Origin: Blastomussa wellsi
Lineage: Eukaryota > Cnidaria > Anthozoa > Scleractinia > Plerogyridae
NCBI GenBank assembly: GCA_947652115.1
Contig: OX393568.1
Span: 24,783,963-24,847,962 of the forward strand
Length of the DNA stretch: 64,000 nucleotides
Direction: 5' to 3'
The notes beneath the pieces were generated by a model that did no database searches, was not told where the DNA came from, and saw nothing but the letters and a program-made list of their open reading frames with translations. Made by a program: the position numbers and the translations under genes. Below, one piece after another: positions 14,901-25,651 of the stretch. Numbering within the stretch: position 1 is the stretch's first letter; each line of letters opens with the position of its first letter.

Positions 14901-17900
14901 ATTATTTTATTATTTTATAATATGAGATGGTGCATTGTTGGGGTTTATTAAATAATGCAGTAATTTTATTATCACTTACCACTGCAACAATATTAACATA
15001 GTCATTTTCTTGCAGAGTTTCAAGTAAGGACAAGGCAGCAAGTTTAAGAATGGCCAATTTTTCACCAGCCATGCTACCACTCCTAATTTAACAAAAGTAA
15101 TAGCTGTCATTTCTCTCACAAATTTTAATTACAAAAATTTAAATTTAACAAACAAATATAATTACTCTACTTACTATTTATTATTCCAAAACTCATTAAT
15201 AATTCATAAAGGAAATACAAATGAAATTAATGTTTAATGAGTGTCTTTATATCTGATAAACACACGGCTAAATTTTACAGACAATTTTCTCCGGAATAAT
15301 AATAATAAACCCGATGATTATTCTACAAATGAATAGATCTATCACAAACATTTTTGAAGCTGTTCAAAAAACTTGCAACACGCATCAAGTGTTTTAAACC
15401 TGATAAAACACTGCTGCTCGTTTTTTAAACATTACCAAATACATACTAGATGTTCAATATGTAATAAATAAACTTTTATTATTAATTAGTCAGTAAATAT
15501 ACAATCATGTAATTAGCATTTACATTAATAATTTAAAATTGCTTTTCTGAAATTGTGAAACCTTTAGAAAAGTATCACTGGGTAACAATAATGCCCTATT
15601 GTTATTTTGTTTAGGGAAGTGAGCTTTAATTTTTAAAGTGCTACTGTGATCAAAAAATCACTTTTAACAATTTTTTCTTTATATTTCCATAACAGTCACC
15701 ATGCCAAATTTTAAGTCTTAACTTTGATGAGAAGTCCAATTATTTTAACCACAAATTCTTGATACCAATTTCCCCCATTACCAGATTCAAAAACGGGGGA
15801 GTACCATACAACTCAGAGGATGTGATGTTATCCAACTTTAGTATACAGAAATGGAGTGCGAGCTCCAAGTTTTCTCTTTCGTCTTTTATTTCTGTGTTAC
15901 TACTGGGATCAAAACGCTTTACTGTGAGTTGCTGTTTTATCTTGAAAAAGAATACTGAATCAGATATGAATAATAGTGGGAAAACTGGTTGCTGATTCAA
16001 ATTAAATGGCACACATGTTTTTCATGAGTTTACTCGGGCTATTCCTTTACAAAAAATAGTATGTGCTTATCAGACAATCAATATTCAAACAAGACCCAGG
16101 CCGGGTTCCAGTTACGTTTTTGATTATTGATTATTATTTTTGGTTTTTGATCATTATTTTGACGTTTTCCGACTATTAATTTGCCGGGTCAGGAGCTGAC
16201 CTAGTCCGGTTTTTGACCTGATACCACCCCGGCCCTCTTATCTGGAAAACTGAAGACCATTATTAATTAAAAACTTGCAAGTCTTACTGACAATACTTAC
16301 AAGTCCAGTATTAAAACTATGTCTTTAGGCGAACTTGAGCCTTGGATATACCTACCAAGATAGAAAATTTTGAGATAGTCATGCACAAGATTGTCATGTT
16401 TAAAGAGGCAAGAATATAAAATATTAATAAACAACTGTTGAATTTTTTTATCAATCAGAGGCAATTGTTCGCACCAGCCACGTCGTCGGTGGTCAAATAT
16501 ATCTTGTTTTGGATCATCAGCCCACTTGAAACCTGAACAAGAAGAAGAAGAATTAATTTTTAGCTAATTTCTAGATTTATGAACCATTAAGAGCAAACCA
16601 GTCAAGAGACACTGCATGGGGGTGAACTTGAAATTTGCATTTACATGATAATGAAACTGACATCAAAAGTTGCACATACATGTGAAGATTAAGTGAGCCA
16701 GCATGTTATAACAACTCCATAGATGATCCAGAGTTTTATATCTGTTCAACAGTGTCACAAGCAGTACTACAGCATGCATGGAGAGGGGCCGGGGCAAAAA
16801 ATTGGTGGAAACTGCTCTCAGAAGGTTGGAAATGCTATTTTACAAACCCCGGATTTGAAAATCTCTTTATGTGCCCCCAATAAGTGTAACCCTGCTATGG
16901 TAACAGCTCACTGCAAGGATGGAAAATTATCAACAATAAACTATGCAAACAAAAAAAACCATTGCAATCAGGATACTGGATAATGCATGAATTTACCCGG
17001 GAACACTCTGTAAACGCCATCAGAACTTCCAAAATATTGCCACAGCAATGAAGGGTCATTCTTTTCATTCTCTTTGAAGTATTTATCCAGTCCACTTGTC
17101 CACTTGATAGTATTCACAATACCAACTCCTGTGGAAGCAAGTACAAGAATTAACCATAAAGAGAGGGCAAGGCAGACTATGATTCGATTGGTCAGTTTGA
17201 ATTCATTATAGCTTCATAAATAATTTGGCTTATGTCACGCACAATATGCTTTATCAAGTTATAATGCACTCTGCTTACGCCACGAGTTACACCGCACGCA
17301 ATTTCTTTAACATTTTTACGACAGAAATAAAGAACTTAATATCAGCACTTGGGGATTTTTAAGAACACTGCAGAAGTGCAAGAAGCACTCGGCTGCGCCT
17401 CATGCTTCTCTACGCACTTCTCTTGTGTTATTAAAAAATTTCTGCCTGCTTATACATGTACAACTCAACGATGCACTCAGGGTCGTTTTTTATTTATTTA
17501 GAAAACATTATGAAAGTGATCAGCAAACATAATCTCAGGTTCCATCTGGAGTTAATCCCCAGAATACCATGCATGCATGGCCCGGTTACCATTAGTAATA
17601 TTTTAATTTACACAATTTTTCAGAGTTTCAATAATTGTGGTACTTATTTAGCAAATGGCACCTAATTTGAGGGTGGTAAATGTCAGGTTGCCCCAACAAT
17701 TCACTGGTACCTATTATTTTATACTACTGGCTGTGTCTTGCCGCAGTGACCCCAGCTGGAGTTCAAATTCAGCCCATTTGAACCAGAGTCCAACACACTA
17801 ACTGTATGTTAGGCCACCATGCGACTTTGAAATAAAAACCATTACAGTCCAGGAACACGATAAATTTTTGAGGCTTGCTTAGATTGATTTGTAATGTACA

Positions 17901-20900
17901 GTACTTGCTGATTAGTTTGACTCCTCAAACAATTCAGTCTGACATGATGCTTTGATTAAGCACCACATTGTTCTGAATGGTTGTGGTGCTTATTCGAGGG
18001 AAGTGGCTTTCCATTTTTGAACTCATGAGGCACTTGTTTCAGGGTGGCACTCAATCAGGGGACACAAAGCCCTCCAAAGCGAAGTTCCCCCGTGCCGCGA
18101 GAAAACCTCTGGTACCCAGGGTAGTTTGCCCATTGGTATGAAAAAATTCAAGACTTCTAAAGACTTAATATTAACTTACCTCCACTGAAAACATCCGTTG
18201 GTATATGAACAACACTGGTAGACTTGTTAATTTTAACTTCTGTAGAAAACCTAGGATCGTTCTCAAGATCCAAGCCCTGCAACTTCTTGCTATCAAAATA
18301 ACCAGTCTGAAAAACATTTGAAGTTGAGGTTTTATTTAAACTGCAAATACAATGCATGTATGTTTTTCATGCTTAAAGGCCCAAAGTCGCACTCAGTAGA
18401 CCTATTTCGTAAATGGCTGCCAATTTCAAATTCTTTTGTGTGCATTTAAATTACCTTTTCTAACCTCGTTTGAAAGTAAGAAATCTTTTGATTCCCCGAC
18501 TCCAAAATGAGGTTTGTAAGGCTAATTTAAATGAATACAAAATAATTTAAAATTGGCAGCCATTTATAAAAATAATGGGTCTATGCTCAAGTCGTCGAAA
18601 AAATAAGGATGTCCCGCTGAAAATTAGATGTTGCTATGAACACCCCATTTTCCAAAACACAAACTGATCTGATGCATTGGTGACACATGGAGCATACTGA
18701 CCCAACAATATTTCATCACAAAATGTAATATGACTGCAGAGAAGAAACTGGAACCAAATGGGGAAAACAGAAAACCACATCGGATACCAAATCCGAAAAC
18801 TCGCTAGACTATAATATTTTTTGCAGAAAACTGACAACTAAGTATAAAATGCAAATTAACAAGGTACAAACTGGGAAACTGCAAAAAGAATCAAAACCAA
18901 AAACAGAGGTTTTTTGTTGCAAAAACCAAAAATGTGATCCAAAAAAAAGGTCAAATCTGTAAAACAAAAAATCCCAATGTCCCCCTCAGTAACCAAAAGA
19001 AAAACTGAATTTGTTTGAAAACGGGAAAATAAGAAAAAAGGAAACAGTTTGAGGCATACATGAAGTACAACTTAACATAGAAGAAATAGCCAAAAGCATA
19101 CGCTTCCTGTTTTAGGACCCTTTTGTCTACTTTTTTCTCTTAGTCCTCCGTACTCAGTGCTCGACACTAACTTTTCAGCTTACTAGCCTCGTGGCTAGTG
19201 ACAACTTAGATGTTACTAGCCAAAAAAAAAAATACTAGCCCAGCGTTGGTGTTGGCTAGGTCCGATAACAGTTGATCCCTAGCAAGACTTGGAAGCACAA
19301 AGCAAGCGACTCTCTTTGAATACATAATGTTGGCAATTGCATTGTTCTGAAATCAGTTTCAATAATAAAACAATTTTTGTGGAGCAAAGTCTGGTAGCAT
19401 GAGATGCCCAGGCTCAAATTCTGATCTACAGTTTCCGAGCAAAGTGTTTGTGTTTGTCTTGCTTGAGGAAGACAGAAACTGCTCCGGCCAATTTCATTTT
19501 GTTTACTAGCTAGCCAAAGTGGCTAGTGGAAATCGAAAACCTACTAACCGAAACTAAATTTCTACTAGTCTGTGGCTAGTTGGCTACCGTTAGTGTCGAG
19601 CCCTGGTACTACAGCAGGGTCCGAAATTGCGACCAGCTGGTCGCCAATGCGACTGAAAATTGAGTGTTGGCGAACAGAATTTCATAGCTAGTCGCCAACA
19701 GGCAACTAACTTTTAGCGTTGTGTCAATGTTTTGAACGAGTGCCCAAGGAATTAAATCGAAAAATTTGGCCAGTCTTCAAACTAAGAGTGCTATCTATTC
19801 AACGAAAACTCCTTTTCAACTGAAATGTAAGCTACACAATATTTTAATGCCATTATACATGCGAGTCTTGAGTCTTTCAGAACTCAATGTTTTCGTGTTT
19901 TGCTGTGAGACAAAAATTTTACGAACAACTTTTTGGCGACCAGATTTTTTCATTTGGCGACTGAAAAAAAATGTTCAGTCGCCACTTGGCACCTACATAA
20001 AAAAGTTAATTTCGGACCCTGTACAGTATTAACCAGTATGGCCAGTGAACTTCCTTCTACAGCTGTAGTTCCAAGTGACCCATTAGTGATGTCTTTCAGC
20101 ATAATAAGCGACTCAATTACCGAAGATCATACTAAAGTCAGTACGTACTAAAGTCAGTACGTACTAAATGTACGAACATCCCAATGAACAAACCAGAGTA
20201 CTAGTGAAGATTCTTGATGGACTAGAGTAAGTACGTACTGAGCGTACGGTGAACAACCCAGGACATGGTAGAGCCAAAAGGTACCTGCAGGGACAGAATT
20301 TTTTGATTAAATTGAAGAACTTACTTCTTTGAGAGATGGGTCATACGTATAATTCTGTCTTAATTCTGCAGTCTTTGCAGCAAGATTCTGGAAAAAAAAT
20401 CAAGATGAAATTAACATAAGAGATTTTATAGGTTTTGTAACCAGTAGTTTTGCAATGTGTTCTTTGATAAGACACTATTTTCACAGCAGCCTTTTAGCTT
20501 AGTATACACCTCCCTGATAACTTATAAATGTGAAAATCCCAAAACAATTTATCACCACCCTGCCAAAATACGTAATTTTAATTCCCAGTAAGGAAGTGTT
20601 GAGTATCACGCATACACATAAAATAATTAAAAAATGAAATTATTAAAATCACTTGTTTAAAAACCGAATGAATCGAAATGAAAGTACACAGAAATTTAAG
20701 CAGGATGAATAATGGCCTGCAATATTATTACTATTATAATTTCTCTCAACAGATAACAGAAAATAAACACTTATCACTGTTTCAGTTAGTCTGACCTGTC
20801 AATGTTTTGTTGATTCTTTCATTAAAACATGATTTTTTTGGCTTCAAAGCCTCGTCAATTAGAAACTCAATACGCATAAGATAAATTTGAATGATCATTT

Positions 20901-23089
20901 GCATGAGATGTCTTCTTTGCATTTTTCCCATTAACAATCATTGCTGCAGAGCGAGCGTAGCAAGTGGAGCAGCAATTCATAATCATAATACAAAGGTAGA
21001 AAAAAATCGAGATTTTGCCGTGGTTTATAGCCTCGCTTTCAGCGGACCACAATGCTTTGCTCTGTGGTAGAGCCTAGTTTTCAGCAGACCAGAATGACTA
21101 CTGCGGAATAGCCTCGCTTTCAATGGACCAGAATGCACTGCGCATTGGTAGGGCCTCGATCTGAAACAACAACAAAGAAGGCTTGCGCTGTGATCTTCCT
21201 TTTCGATTTTTGACGCCACAGCTTTTCAATAGTACTGTCGTCTGTAATTACGCTAAAAAATATCTTGGGTGGTTGGCGTCTGTTATAACAGTAATATGGC
21301 GGCTTGGATCTCTGGCGGACGGGCATGTCTTGCAAGAAAGAAAAAAATTACTTATTCAATAATTTTTAAAACGTGCCTAGGTGGTTTGTCGTTTTCACCC
21401 GGGCAGCTAATTTGTAAAATTTGCTTTGAATGTTTGTTGGTTTACACTTAAGCAGCAGCTGCCATGTGCTTCTTTCTGAATAATTTGTGCATTGGTAAGG
21501 TTTATTCACACCTTGGTGACATCCAAATTTCCGCAGCACTTTCATAGCCCCTGCTACACTAGTAAATAAAATAATTATCACATGGACATATATTGCATGT
21601 GCTGAGTTCTGATTGGTTTAGAGGCAATGGTATATGAGCTCATATACCATTGACCTACAAATATGGTAGGTGTACACGTAAAAGAATGCATTTTTCGCAA
21701 TGTTTGTACAATATTTTTTTGGGCGTTTTTAATAAAACAATTATTCCACTTGTGCTTGTTGGATATGAGATGGTTATAGCCAACTCGGAGCTACGCCCCT
21801 CATTGGCTATCTACCATCTCATATCCAACGTGCACTCATGCAATAATTGTTAAATATAATAGTTTGAGAAACTCCATATATACTGGCAGGAAAAAATATT
21901 GTATTTCAGAAATGATGCATAAGGGATCAATAACCTCGAACAAGTAATTTCAACTAAGCAGATTTTGTTTACGTTCTCTAATCCTTAGAAAAATTTATAA
22001 GTAAGGAAAATAATCAAATAACCAAAATATAACAAAAAATCTGGTCTATAAGCAATGAGCAGAAAAGCAAAAAATATTTATAAGTGATGCAAAACGCCTC
22101 GTTCTTAATTATTTTTTGCTTTGTTATTACTGTAAGTCATAAATGAAAATGCTCATCAGCTCCAGCCCCGGCCTCATAAAAATTTTATAAGCCACACGAC
22201 ATATCTTGAAGAAAACGCTAAGCTCGAAAACTCGACAAAAATACTACAAGTTTAATTTTGACTTTGGATTTCCTTGAATTCTAAAATGTGGAGTTGATTA
22301 AAATTGACCAAACGTAATTTGAAGCTTTAGTATTTTAGCAAAGCTGAGGCTTTCCGTAAAGTTATGGCTGCATCTTTAACGCGAAAGAAAGCCATAAAAT
22401 TAATTTCCGCACGTAAGAAAATTCGCCGCTTATGCCAACCAAAAATCCCAATATGGCCAGAACATTACAAATTGGAATCTCAATATAACACATTTTTACT
22501 CCGCAGATATTTACTCACAATCATTTACAGCACTCAGACGACAAAATGCAACGGAAACAAACCTTGATGGACTCTATTTTCTCCCGCAAAACAGCCTCCA
22601 GGCTCCTTTTCATCATGTTCGCTATGGCACTACCATCTTTCTTCGTGTGCGAGAGTTGAGCCGATTGCTGATAACCCTGAAACAGTCATACACGAACACA
22701 CAAATTGCTGCGAAATGTTTTTGACGCGTAGAGCGACTGGTAAAGAAGCGAGTATTGTTTCCGTCGATTATTAACAGTATACAGAGGCAGTTATATAAAA
22801 AGCGTGAACAACAACGGTGCTTACCTCTTGAAGTTTCTTGTAATGGGTGGCATCTTTGAAAAATGTAGACAGCTTTGTTCCCACTGAACTCGCCCAAGAT
22901 TTGACGCTGCAAAACATAAAGCAAATCCCCACTCACATCTTTCCATCGCTTAAAAATTCGAGATCATGCTTAGCTTGCTGCATTCACTAAAGCCGAATCT
23001 TACTCAGTTATATCAAATGTCCCAGCTGTTGTTGCCAGCACACAAAAGACGCTGAAAAGAGCGAGAAGCCTTGTTAAATGGGGCGCCAT
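1532..23089 (-). CDS. CACNA2D: Voltage-gated calcium channel alpha2/delta subunit (5' part, 22 exons; 3' end outside window)
   Basis: Accessory subunit of high-voltage-activated calcium channels, extracellular and membrane-anchored, which promotes channel trafficking. Exons read on the minus strand: 23089-23004, 22906-22825, 22676-22563, 20387-20325, 18306-18180, 17128-16997, 16532-16475, 16351-16301, 15082-14980, 13864-13805, 13236-13186, 12474-12385, 11535-11404, 10693-10615, 9958-9909, 9834-9748, 9190-9143, 8091-8014, 7690-7616, 7273-7217, 1830-1771, 1603-1532. All junctions keep one frame (585 codons). A hydrophobic signal peptide starts MAPHLTRLLALFSVF. The VWA_N region (SWASSVGTKLSTFF) follows, then RRRGWYIQGSSSPKDIV leading into the VWA domain. 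Its MIDAS is intact (DLSGSM, about residues 237-242), with FTDGIED near 359-365. RVFTYLVG and VLSRPLG lead to the Cache-like part (ELLGVVGTDVALPQLE; GYGFAINNNGFVLFHP). An intact MIDAS is the state found in alpha2delta-1/2; subtype not assigned. The 7217-7273 exon is the least conserved but fits phase. Confidence 0.95.
2520..2656 (-). repeat. Ngaro-like terminal repeat B2
   Basis: A 137-bp direct copy of 2913-3049, with no mismatch seen by eye. It forms the 3' end of the element on the minus strand. Confidence 0.85.
2720..2913 (-). repeat. Ngaro-like internal repeat A2
   Basis: A 194-bp direct copy of the 5' terminal repeat A1 at 6563-6756; the offset of 3843 bp is constant along the copy. 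Confidence 0.85.
2913..3049 (-). repeat. Ngaro-like internal repeat B1
   Basis: Direct copy of B2 (2520-2656), placed directly after the coding region and abutting A2. Confidence 0.85.
3185..3436 (-). pseudogene. Truncated tyrosine recombinase (core-binding domain only)
   Basis: The frame of the RT-RNase H ORF continues past its stop at 3437-3439 for 83 codons to a second stop at 3185. It contains QRQFLEFCSQ and HHSSIKVYLSAVRSLH, the kind of sequence found in the N-terminal SAM-like core-binding domain of Ngaro/DIRS recombinases. The catalytic domain with the R-H-R-Y residues, normally another 200 or more residues, is missing: only about 135 bp separate this fragment from B1. An internal deletion is the simplest explanation. 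Confidence 0.65.
3437..5428 (-). CDS. Reverse transcriptase-RNase H polyprotein of Ngaro-like element
   Basis: An intact 663-codon ORF. The RT domain has the fingers/palm motif KWRLILDLS, the first catalytic Asp in MAKFDVESAYRNIP, LPFGLRSAPFIF, and the YLDD box in LLHYLDDF. The RNase H domain follows, with its acidic residues in FSVSSDAAGALGYGA, AYKELFPVV, EFCSDNMAVVSVL and DNSIADALSRF. This RT-RNase H order and motif set match DIRS-order elements. No integrase, protease or methyltransferase is seen. The ORF ends in a TGA after LLAQLTVI, and the same frame then reads straight into the recombinase remnant. Confidence 0.88.
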   Translation of the reverse strand: MAPAPGPLVNVGIATAVRGVKESILVSTAPFGPHRHMLSAHDPLLRHGANASGVETVARTPSSPSNIVNSVQLFRSFSPSHSLVPVPVPVHVVASSAEVSLASLQPQGVSTQTPQSSSCLVTSSFRQDLVPPSGVTPIDAQKLWCELRFHPDQVKVDYVITGLTKGFRLGFDPSVVSLKSAVQNMPSASLQPSVIDQYLRSELEKGRVAGPFPVSPTLNLHVSRFGVIPKKHQPGKWRLILDLSSPFGHSVNDGISKEPFSVQYMKVDDVISGIMGLGRGTLMAKFDVESAYRNIPVHPEDRYLLGMKWQGNYFVDMALPFGLRSAPFIFSSVADLLEWILKHNYGLNFLLHYLDDFHTLGPPNSPVCQNNVDTCVRLFKEWRIPLPPDKLEGPSTCLTVLGIELDSLTLQARLSRDKFERIAALLESWSSKRHCTRKELESLIGTLHHACKVIPQGRTFLRRMINLLSAFRRDDHPIRLNREFHLDLSWWREFFLSWDGLSFLLSPIWAPLPDFSVSSDAAGALGYGAISGHEWFVGKWSIAQQPLSIAYKELFPVVVAAALWGHRWASKRVEFCSDNMAVVSVLRSGTSKDPNMMVLLRYLSLVAARNSFAFTASYTPGQDNSIADALSRFDFQRFHHLAPHAVHAATPIPPSLLAQLTVI
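5265..6476 (-). CDS. Gag-like ORF of Ngaro-like element
   Basis: An intact ORF of about 403 codons if it starts at the ATG of MSQLSGRSTN (6476). The frame stays open upstream to 6581, but that extension runs into the A1 repeat and a poly-Phe stretch that looks like a transcribed A-run, so the inner start is preferred. The N-terminal half is Ser/Pro-rich and low in complexity. The middle has a helical region (WVEAFTVYMWIF). The C-terminus has clustered Cys/His (CRSWNNGSC, CRYRHCCERC, HPSVNC) resembling the zinc-binding tail of DIRS/Ngaro Gag proteins, then an Arg/Ser-rich end. It overlaps the RT ORF by 164 bp in another frame. Confidence 0.7.
   Translation of the reverse strand: MSQLSGRSTNNSAAAMLDSSQLETSSGVSSSVASSVVSSAPVTSPPSFVLSAQDLSQAFSRALGDSLPQILAAVQNQTSQLSASNVTTMGSMPSSTCTPSPSFLVSSSPGFAAGPSPGNSVVPSFISTYCTLSNSSLSRPSLFGYYGASSGALPATGQFFSPPPPASTGVHSASSLLHKPFVIGPGYSPIPEKLVSKIKAGQFVELADLLPENVKAQDTDPQAYLNGNLLIASKKRVREITDIVTWVEAFTVYMWIFCCSYPARWQDMTQYKLLILQTARRFSGKAWLHYDTAFRKDAAASGLSDWSRMNSDLYNFHTCSPQQQHQLPTTSASPSRSVASASTFCRSWNNGSCAWPFGQCRYRHCCERCEGEHPSVNCPFRASSSYAQRSRSSSPPRSKRQRR
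6563..6756 (-). repeat. Ngaro-like 5' terminal repeat A1
   Basis: A 194-bp repeat identical by eye to A2. On the minus strand it precedes the gag-like ORF and would hold the promoter of the element. Confidence 0.85.
11881..12045. repeat. (ATT)n microsatellite tract
   Basis: Several runs of ATT/TTA, interrupted by short unique sequence, within a CACNA2D intron. Confidence 0.8.
17730..17826 (-). mobile_element. tRNA-like SINE fragment
   Basis: The minus strand reads as a tRNA-like head (GTGGCCTAACATACAGTTAG, then GGTTCAAATGG and a second TTTGAACTCC) followed by CACTGCGGCAAGACACAG. It lies in a CACNA2D intron. No full tRNA fold was found. Confidence 0.35.
18397..18583. mobile_element. MITE with TAGACC termini
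   Basis: About 187 bp. The left end TAGACCTATTTCGTAAATGG and inner CTGCCAATTT pair imperfectly with AAATTGGCAGCCATTTAT and the GGGTCTA end. The TA at each edge could be a Tc1/mariner-type target duplication. It lies in a CACNA2D intron. Confidence 0.55.
19155..19605. mobile_element. MITE with CAG-GCTCGACACTAAC termini
   Basis: About 450 bp. The inverted ends GCTCGACACTAAC (19159) and GTTAGTGTCGAGC (19589) extend to CAG/CTG, like short hAT-type TIRs. The interior is rich in ACTAGCC / GGCTAGT repeats, and a related ACTAGCC-rich stretch occurs near 63000-63180. A clean 8-bp target duplication is not visible. Confidence 0.55.
19615..20021. mobile_element. MITE with CAGGGTCCGAAATT termini
   Basis: 407 bp bounded by a perfect 14-bp inverted repeat, CAGGGTCCGAAATT and AATTTCGGACCCTG. 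CAGGG/CCCTG ends are typical of hAT-type MITEs. The interior repeats a GTCGCCA / TGGCGAC motif, also seen near 13960-14090. It lies 9 bp from the previous MITE. Confidence 0.6.
20139..20168. repeat. Short tandem repeat, 17-bp unit with GTACGTAC
   Basis: ACTAAAGTCAGTACGT occurs twice in tandem, followed by ACTAAATGTACG; AGTACGTACT inside the unit is palindromic. Confidence 0.5.
21028..21152. repeat. Degenerate tandem repeat, about 45-bp unit, three copies
   Basis: Three diverged copies beginning TAGCCT(C/A)G(C/T)TTTCA, each containing GGACCA(C/G)AATG or a close variant. The unit is noncoding. Confidence 0.5.
21627..21852. repeat. Palindrome and adjacent foldback element
   Basis: A palindrome centred on GAGCTC (ATGGTATATGAGCTCATA, continuing symmetrically) lies at about 21627-21654. 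It is followed at 21733-21852 by imperfect inverted arms of about 49 bp (AACAATTATTCCACTTGTGC against GCACTCATGCAATAATTGTT) containing TTGGATATGAGATGGT and its complement around a short loop. It resembles a foldback MITE. Confidence 0.55.
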
Positions 23090-23112
23090 CTTCGTACACA
23101 ATGTCGCCAAAG

Positions 23113-23122
23113 CTATTTATAT
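23113..23122 (-). promoter_or_regulatory. TATA-like element upstream of CACNA2D
   Basis: On the minus strand ATATAAATAG lies 24-33 bp before the initiator ATG at 23089. A TSS about 30 bp downstream would leave almost no 5' UTR, so either the leader is extremely short or this AT-rich stretch is not the functional TATA box. Confidence 0.3.
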
Positions 23123-23801
23123 AATCCCGAGCTCCAGATACGCTTGGCTCGAACGCCGCGACTTAGTATTTGGGCTTTCCTGGCAGCCATAAATGCCTCC
23201 CAAAGACAAATATGGAGATAAAGTCATTCATTTTTAAAGATTTTGTTTTGTGTTTACGGCAGGTGCGGAAAAGAGGGCCAGGCAAATTAATTAGCATTTG
23301 AAGAAGTTCCATGACTTTCGCATTCCACCCTTCTCGCGGTTGCCATGTAACCACAAGGCAAAGAAAGCATTTTCTGTAAAAGGGAACTTACAAGCTACCA
23401 TTATAAACTTTTAATGGGTGGCTTTTCGCACGTTTAACACTATCGCCCGAGAATTTTGGCATAAACAACGCTGAAAATTCCCATTGTTGAAAAACACACT
23501 ATACATCTAAGTAGCAGTATATGTGAACCAGATACGATAAAGTGGAAGCACTTCGTTACAAATTTGCAGTCATTTAGGCTGACCAAAATACCTGAAAAAT
23601 CAATATTGAAATGTCCATGCACTGGAAGAAGATCAAGGGAACTCAAGATTACTCAAGATTGCATAAAATTGCCGCCATTTTTTAACACCGTGAAAGGACT
23701 GGGTTTAAGCCGAGCTTCGTAACCTCCCTCAAAATGTCGGCTTCTAACAGAGTGGAATCTGGAACGACAAAGGAACGTGGAAAACTGGGGCGAGTTCACG
23801 G

Positions 23802-23898
23802 GCCAATGACCATTCTCGTCCCCATAGCCCTTTTCGTTTCTCTTAGCCGGCGGGGCTAAGAAACGAAAATGGCTATGGGGACGAGAATGGCCAATGAC
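23802..23898. mobile_element. Foldback MITE with 9-bp target-site duplication
   Basis: Arms of about 38 bp (CATTCTCGTCCCCATAGCC at the left, its complement at the right) with a few mismatches around a loop of a few bases. The element (23811-23889) is flanked by a perfect 9-bp direct repeat GCCAATGAC at 23802-23810 and 23890-23898. A 9-bp duplication is characteristic of Mutator-like elements. Confidence 0.65.
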
Positions 23899-25368
23899 CA
23901 ACTGGTCAGCGCTAGCTGTCATAGCTAGAATCGTCCTAGCCTCCTAACGCACGCAATCCCATAACGCCTGCGTAGGAGGCTAGAATCGTCCCGGCCTGTA
24001 TTTCGGGCTCAACGGGAGGCACATGTTATGCGCACGTGATCGCTACAACCATCTGGCTTAGTCGTATAAGCCAAGTGTGCAGGTGTACGAGTTTTGCTGG
24101 AAGCAAATAAAGGACAACAGTGCTCTACATAAAAATCTTATAAATACTCTTTAATATCTCTGAACATTCAGTCAAAAGCAGCTTGCAGAACAACGGCTTA
24201 GCGATAAAGCATTAGCCCTTAAGATTTGTTTTCTTTGAAGCTTTGCTTTTGATGAAGACAAGCTAACGACAGCTTGAGGACACTGTCGCTGTGCCAATTT
24301 TCATGCTCTAAATTTGCCTGCACATGAGGGGGCATGACCCAGGGGCATGTCACAGCGAAACAGCATCCCTACAAAATTTTTTCCCTGCGACATGTCCCGG
24401 GAACATATCGCCGCTACATTTTCATGTGTGTACTACATATCCCGTACGTGTTAACAACACATGATTTTGTCGCTGCTACATGTCCCATCGCGTGTAGGCA
24501 CCTTAAGACTCCAGAAATCCACCCGTGATAAGAACATGGGGTAAGGGAGAATCAAAGAGCAAAGCTGCAATTTTCGTCCATTGTCCAAAATTATTCAGGC
24601 ATACAAGATTCAAACCGAATTCAGCCGTACTATCTATCTTGTTGGGCTAACCTTTCATTATCAAAGACCGATGACGAAACTCTCCCTACTACAATTCAGA
24701 TTTTTTTGTACAATAGTTTGGAATTCATTTTTTTGCGTTGCCGTGATCAACTCCTTCATTCTCACTTCAGGTCTATCAGATTTGTTAAAACAGTAATAAG
24801 AGAATCTACAAGTAGATCATACACGGGAGTGAAAGAGATAAGGTAGAAATTTTTAATCATTACCTTGTGAACGCCTAACTTTACACTATGTAGAAACCTT
24901 CTGGCTGAGTCAGTTTAGAATTATTTAGTTAGAGTACTTTTATTCAGAGGAAAAATTGTGTGAGTTACACAAAAACCTGGTGCAAAAAACATTGCCCTAT
25001 TAAATCCTATCAAATGAAAAGTTCATAAACAATCATTCAACAGCGCTTCTCCAAAATATAATAAAAAAATTAATGTACTGTTCTAAATATAATAATTTTC
25101 GCCGCAAATGCACGAAACACCTAAATTAATTAAATTCCTGTTGTAACCAGATTGGACAGCTTGCGACGTTTTATATGGTGTACACATTGAACAACGCAAG
25201 GCTGACTCAGGTGATCGGTAGGCCGTAATTTCTGTCAAAACAACCGAGTGTCAAATCTGGTTCTCTGTTATTACAACAATAAACGGGCAACTGAAAAGCA
25301 TAATTCGACTTATATTCCTTATGAAGTATAAAACGTCCAGTCCCCTTTCCCCTACGTTTCCTGTAATA

Positions 25369-25374
25369 TTTATT
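25369..25374 (-). terminator. Candidate SEC24 polyadenylation signal
   Basis: AATAAA on the minus strand, about 280 bp downstream of the SEC24 stop codon. No independent evidence of cleavage is visible, and other AATAAA-like sites exist further down. Confidence 0.3.
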
Positions 25375-25651
25375 TTGCCTCTTTCCTCCGCCAGCAGTTG
25401 TCTTGTATTATTCCAGTCTTCATAACTTAACTTCATGACTTCGTCCTCTCGCGCGCTTTTCGTGCAATTCACGAATAAAATCTTTGAAGCTAATTCTTTC
25501 ATTGCGAGATTCGCTCGTAAATTCAGTCTCCAAACTGAATATTCCCTTCGAAAGAAGTTCTTGGAATCTTTCCCATTCCCAGTGCGATGCTTCCCGTTTA
25601 TCTGCATTGTTTGAATCACCAATAGTGTGCCCGAGTCACCGAATAATGAGC

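Larger units (their letters stand above)
23090..25651. other. Intergenic region between CACNA2D and SEC24
   Basis: No conserved coding sequence was recognised. It holds the foldback element at 23811-23889 and, around 24270-24510, repeated GTCGCTG / CATGTCCC motifs that recall sequence near 33150-33390. A possible SEC24 polyadenylation hexamer lies at 25369-25374 (AATAAA on the minus strand). Confidence 0.5.

Noticed and set aside
19766..20151. 88- and 72-codon plus-strand frames
   Set aside because: They lie within the CAGGGTCC-ended MITE and its flank, with no protein similarity recognised.
25251..25622. 123-codon minus-strand frame just downstream of the SEC24 stop
   Set aside because: Lies in the probable SEC24 3' UTR or flank, with no recognised motif and biased low-complexity composition.
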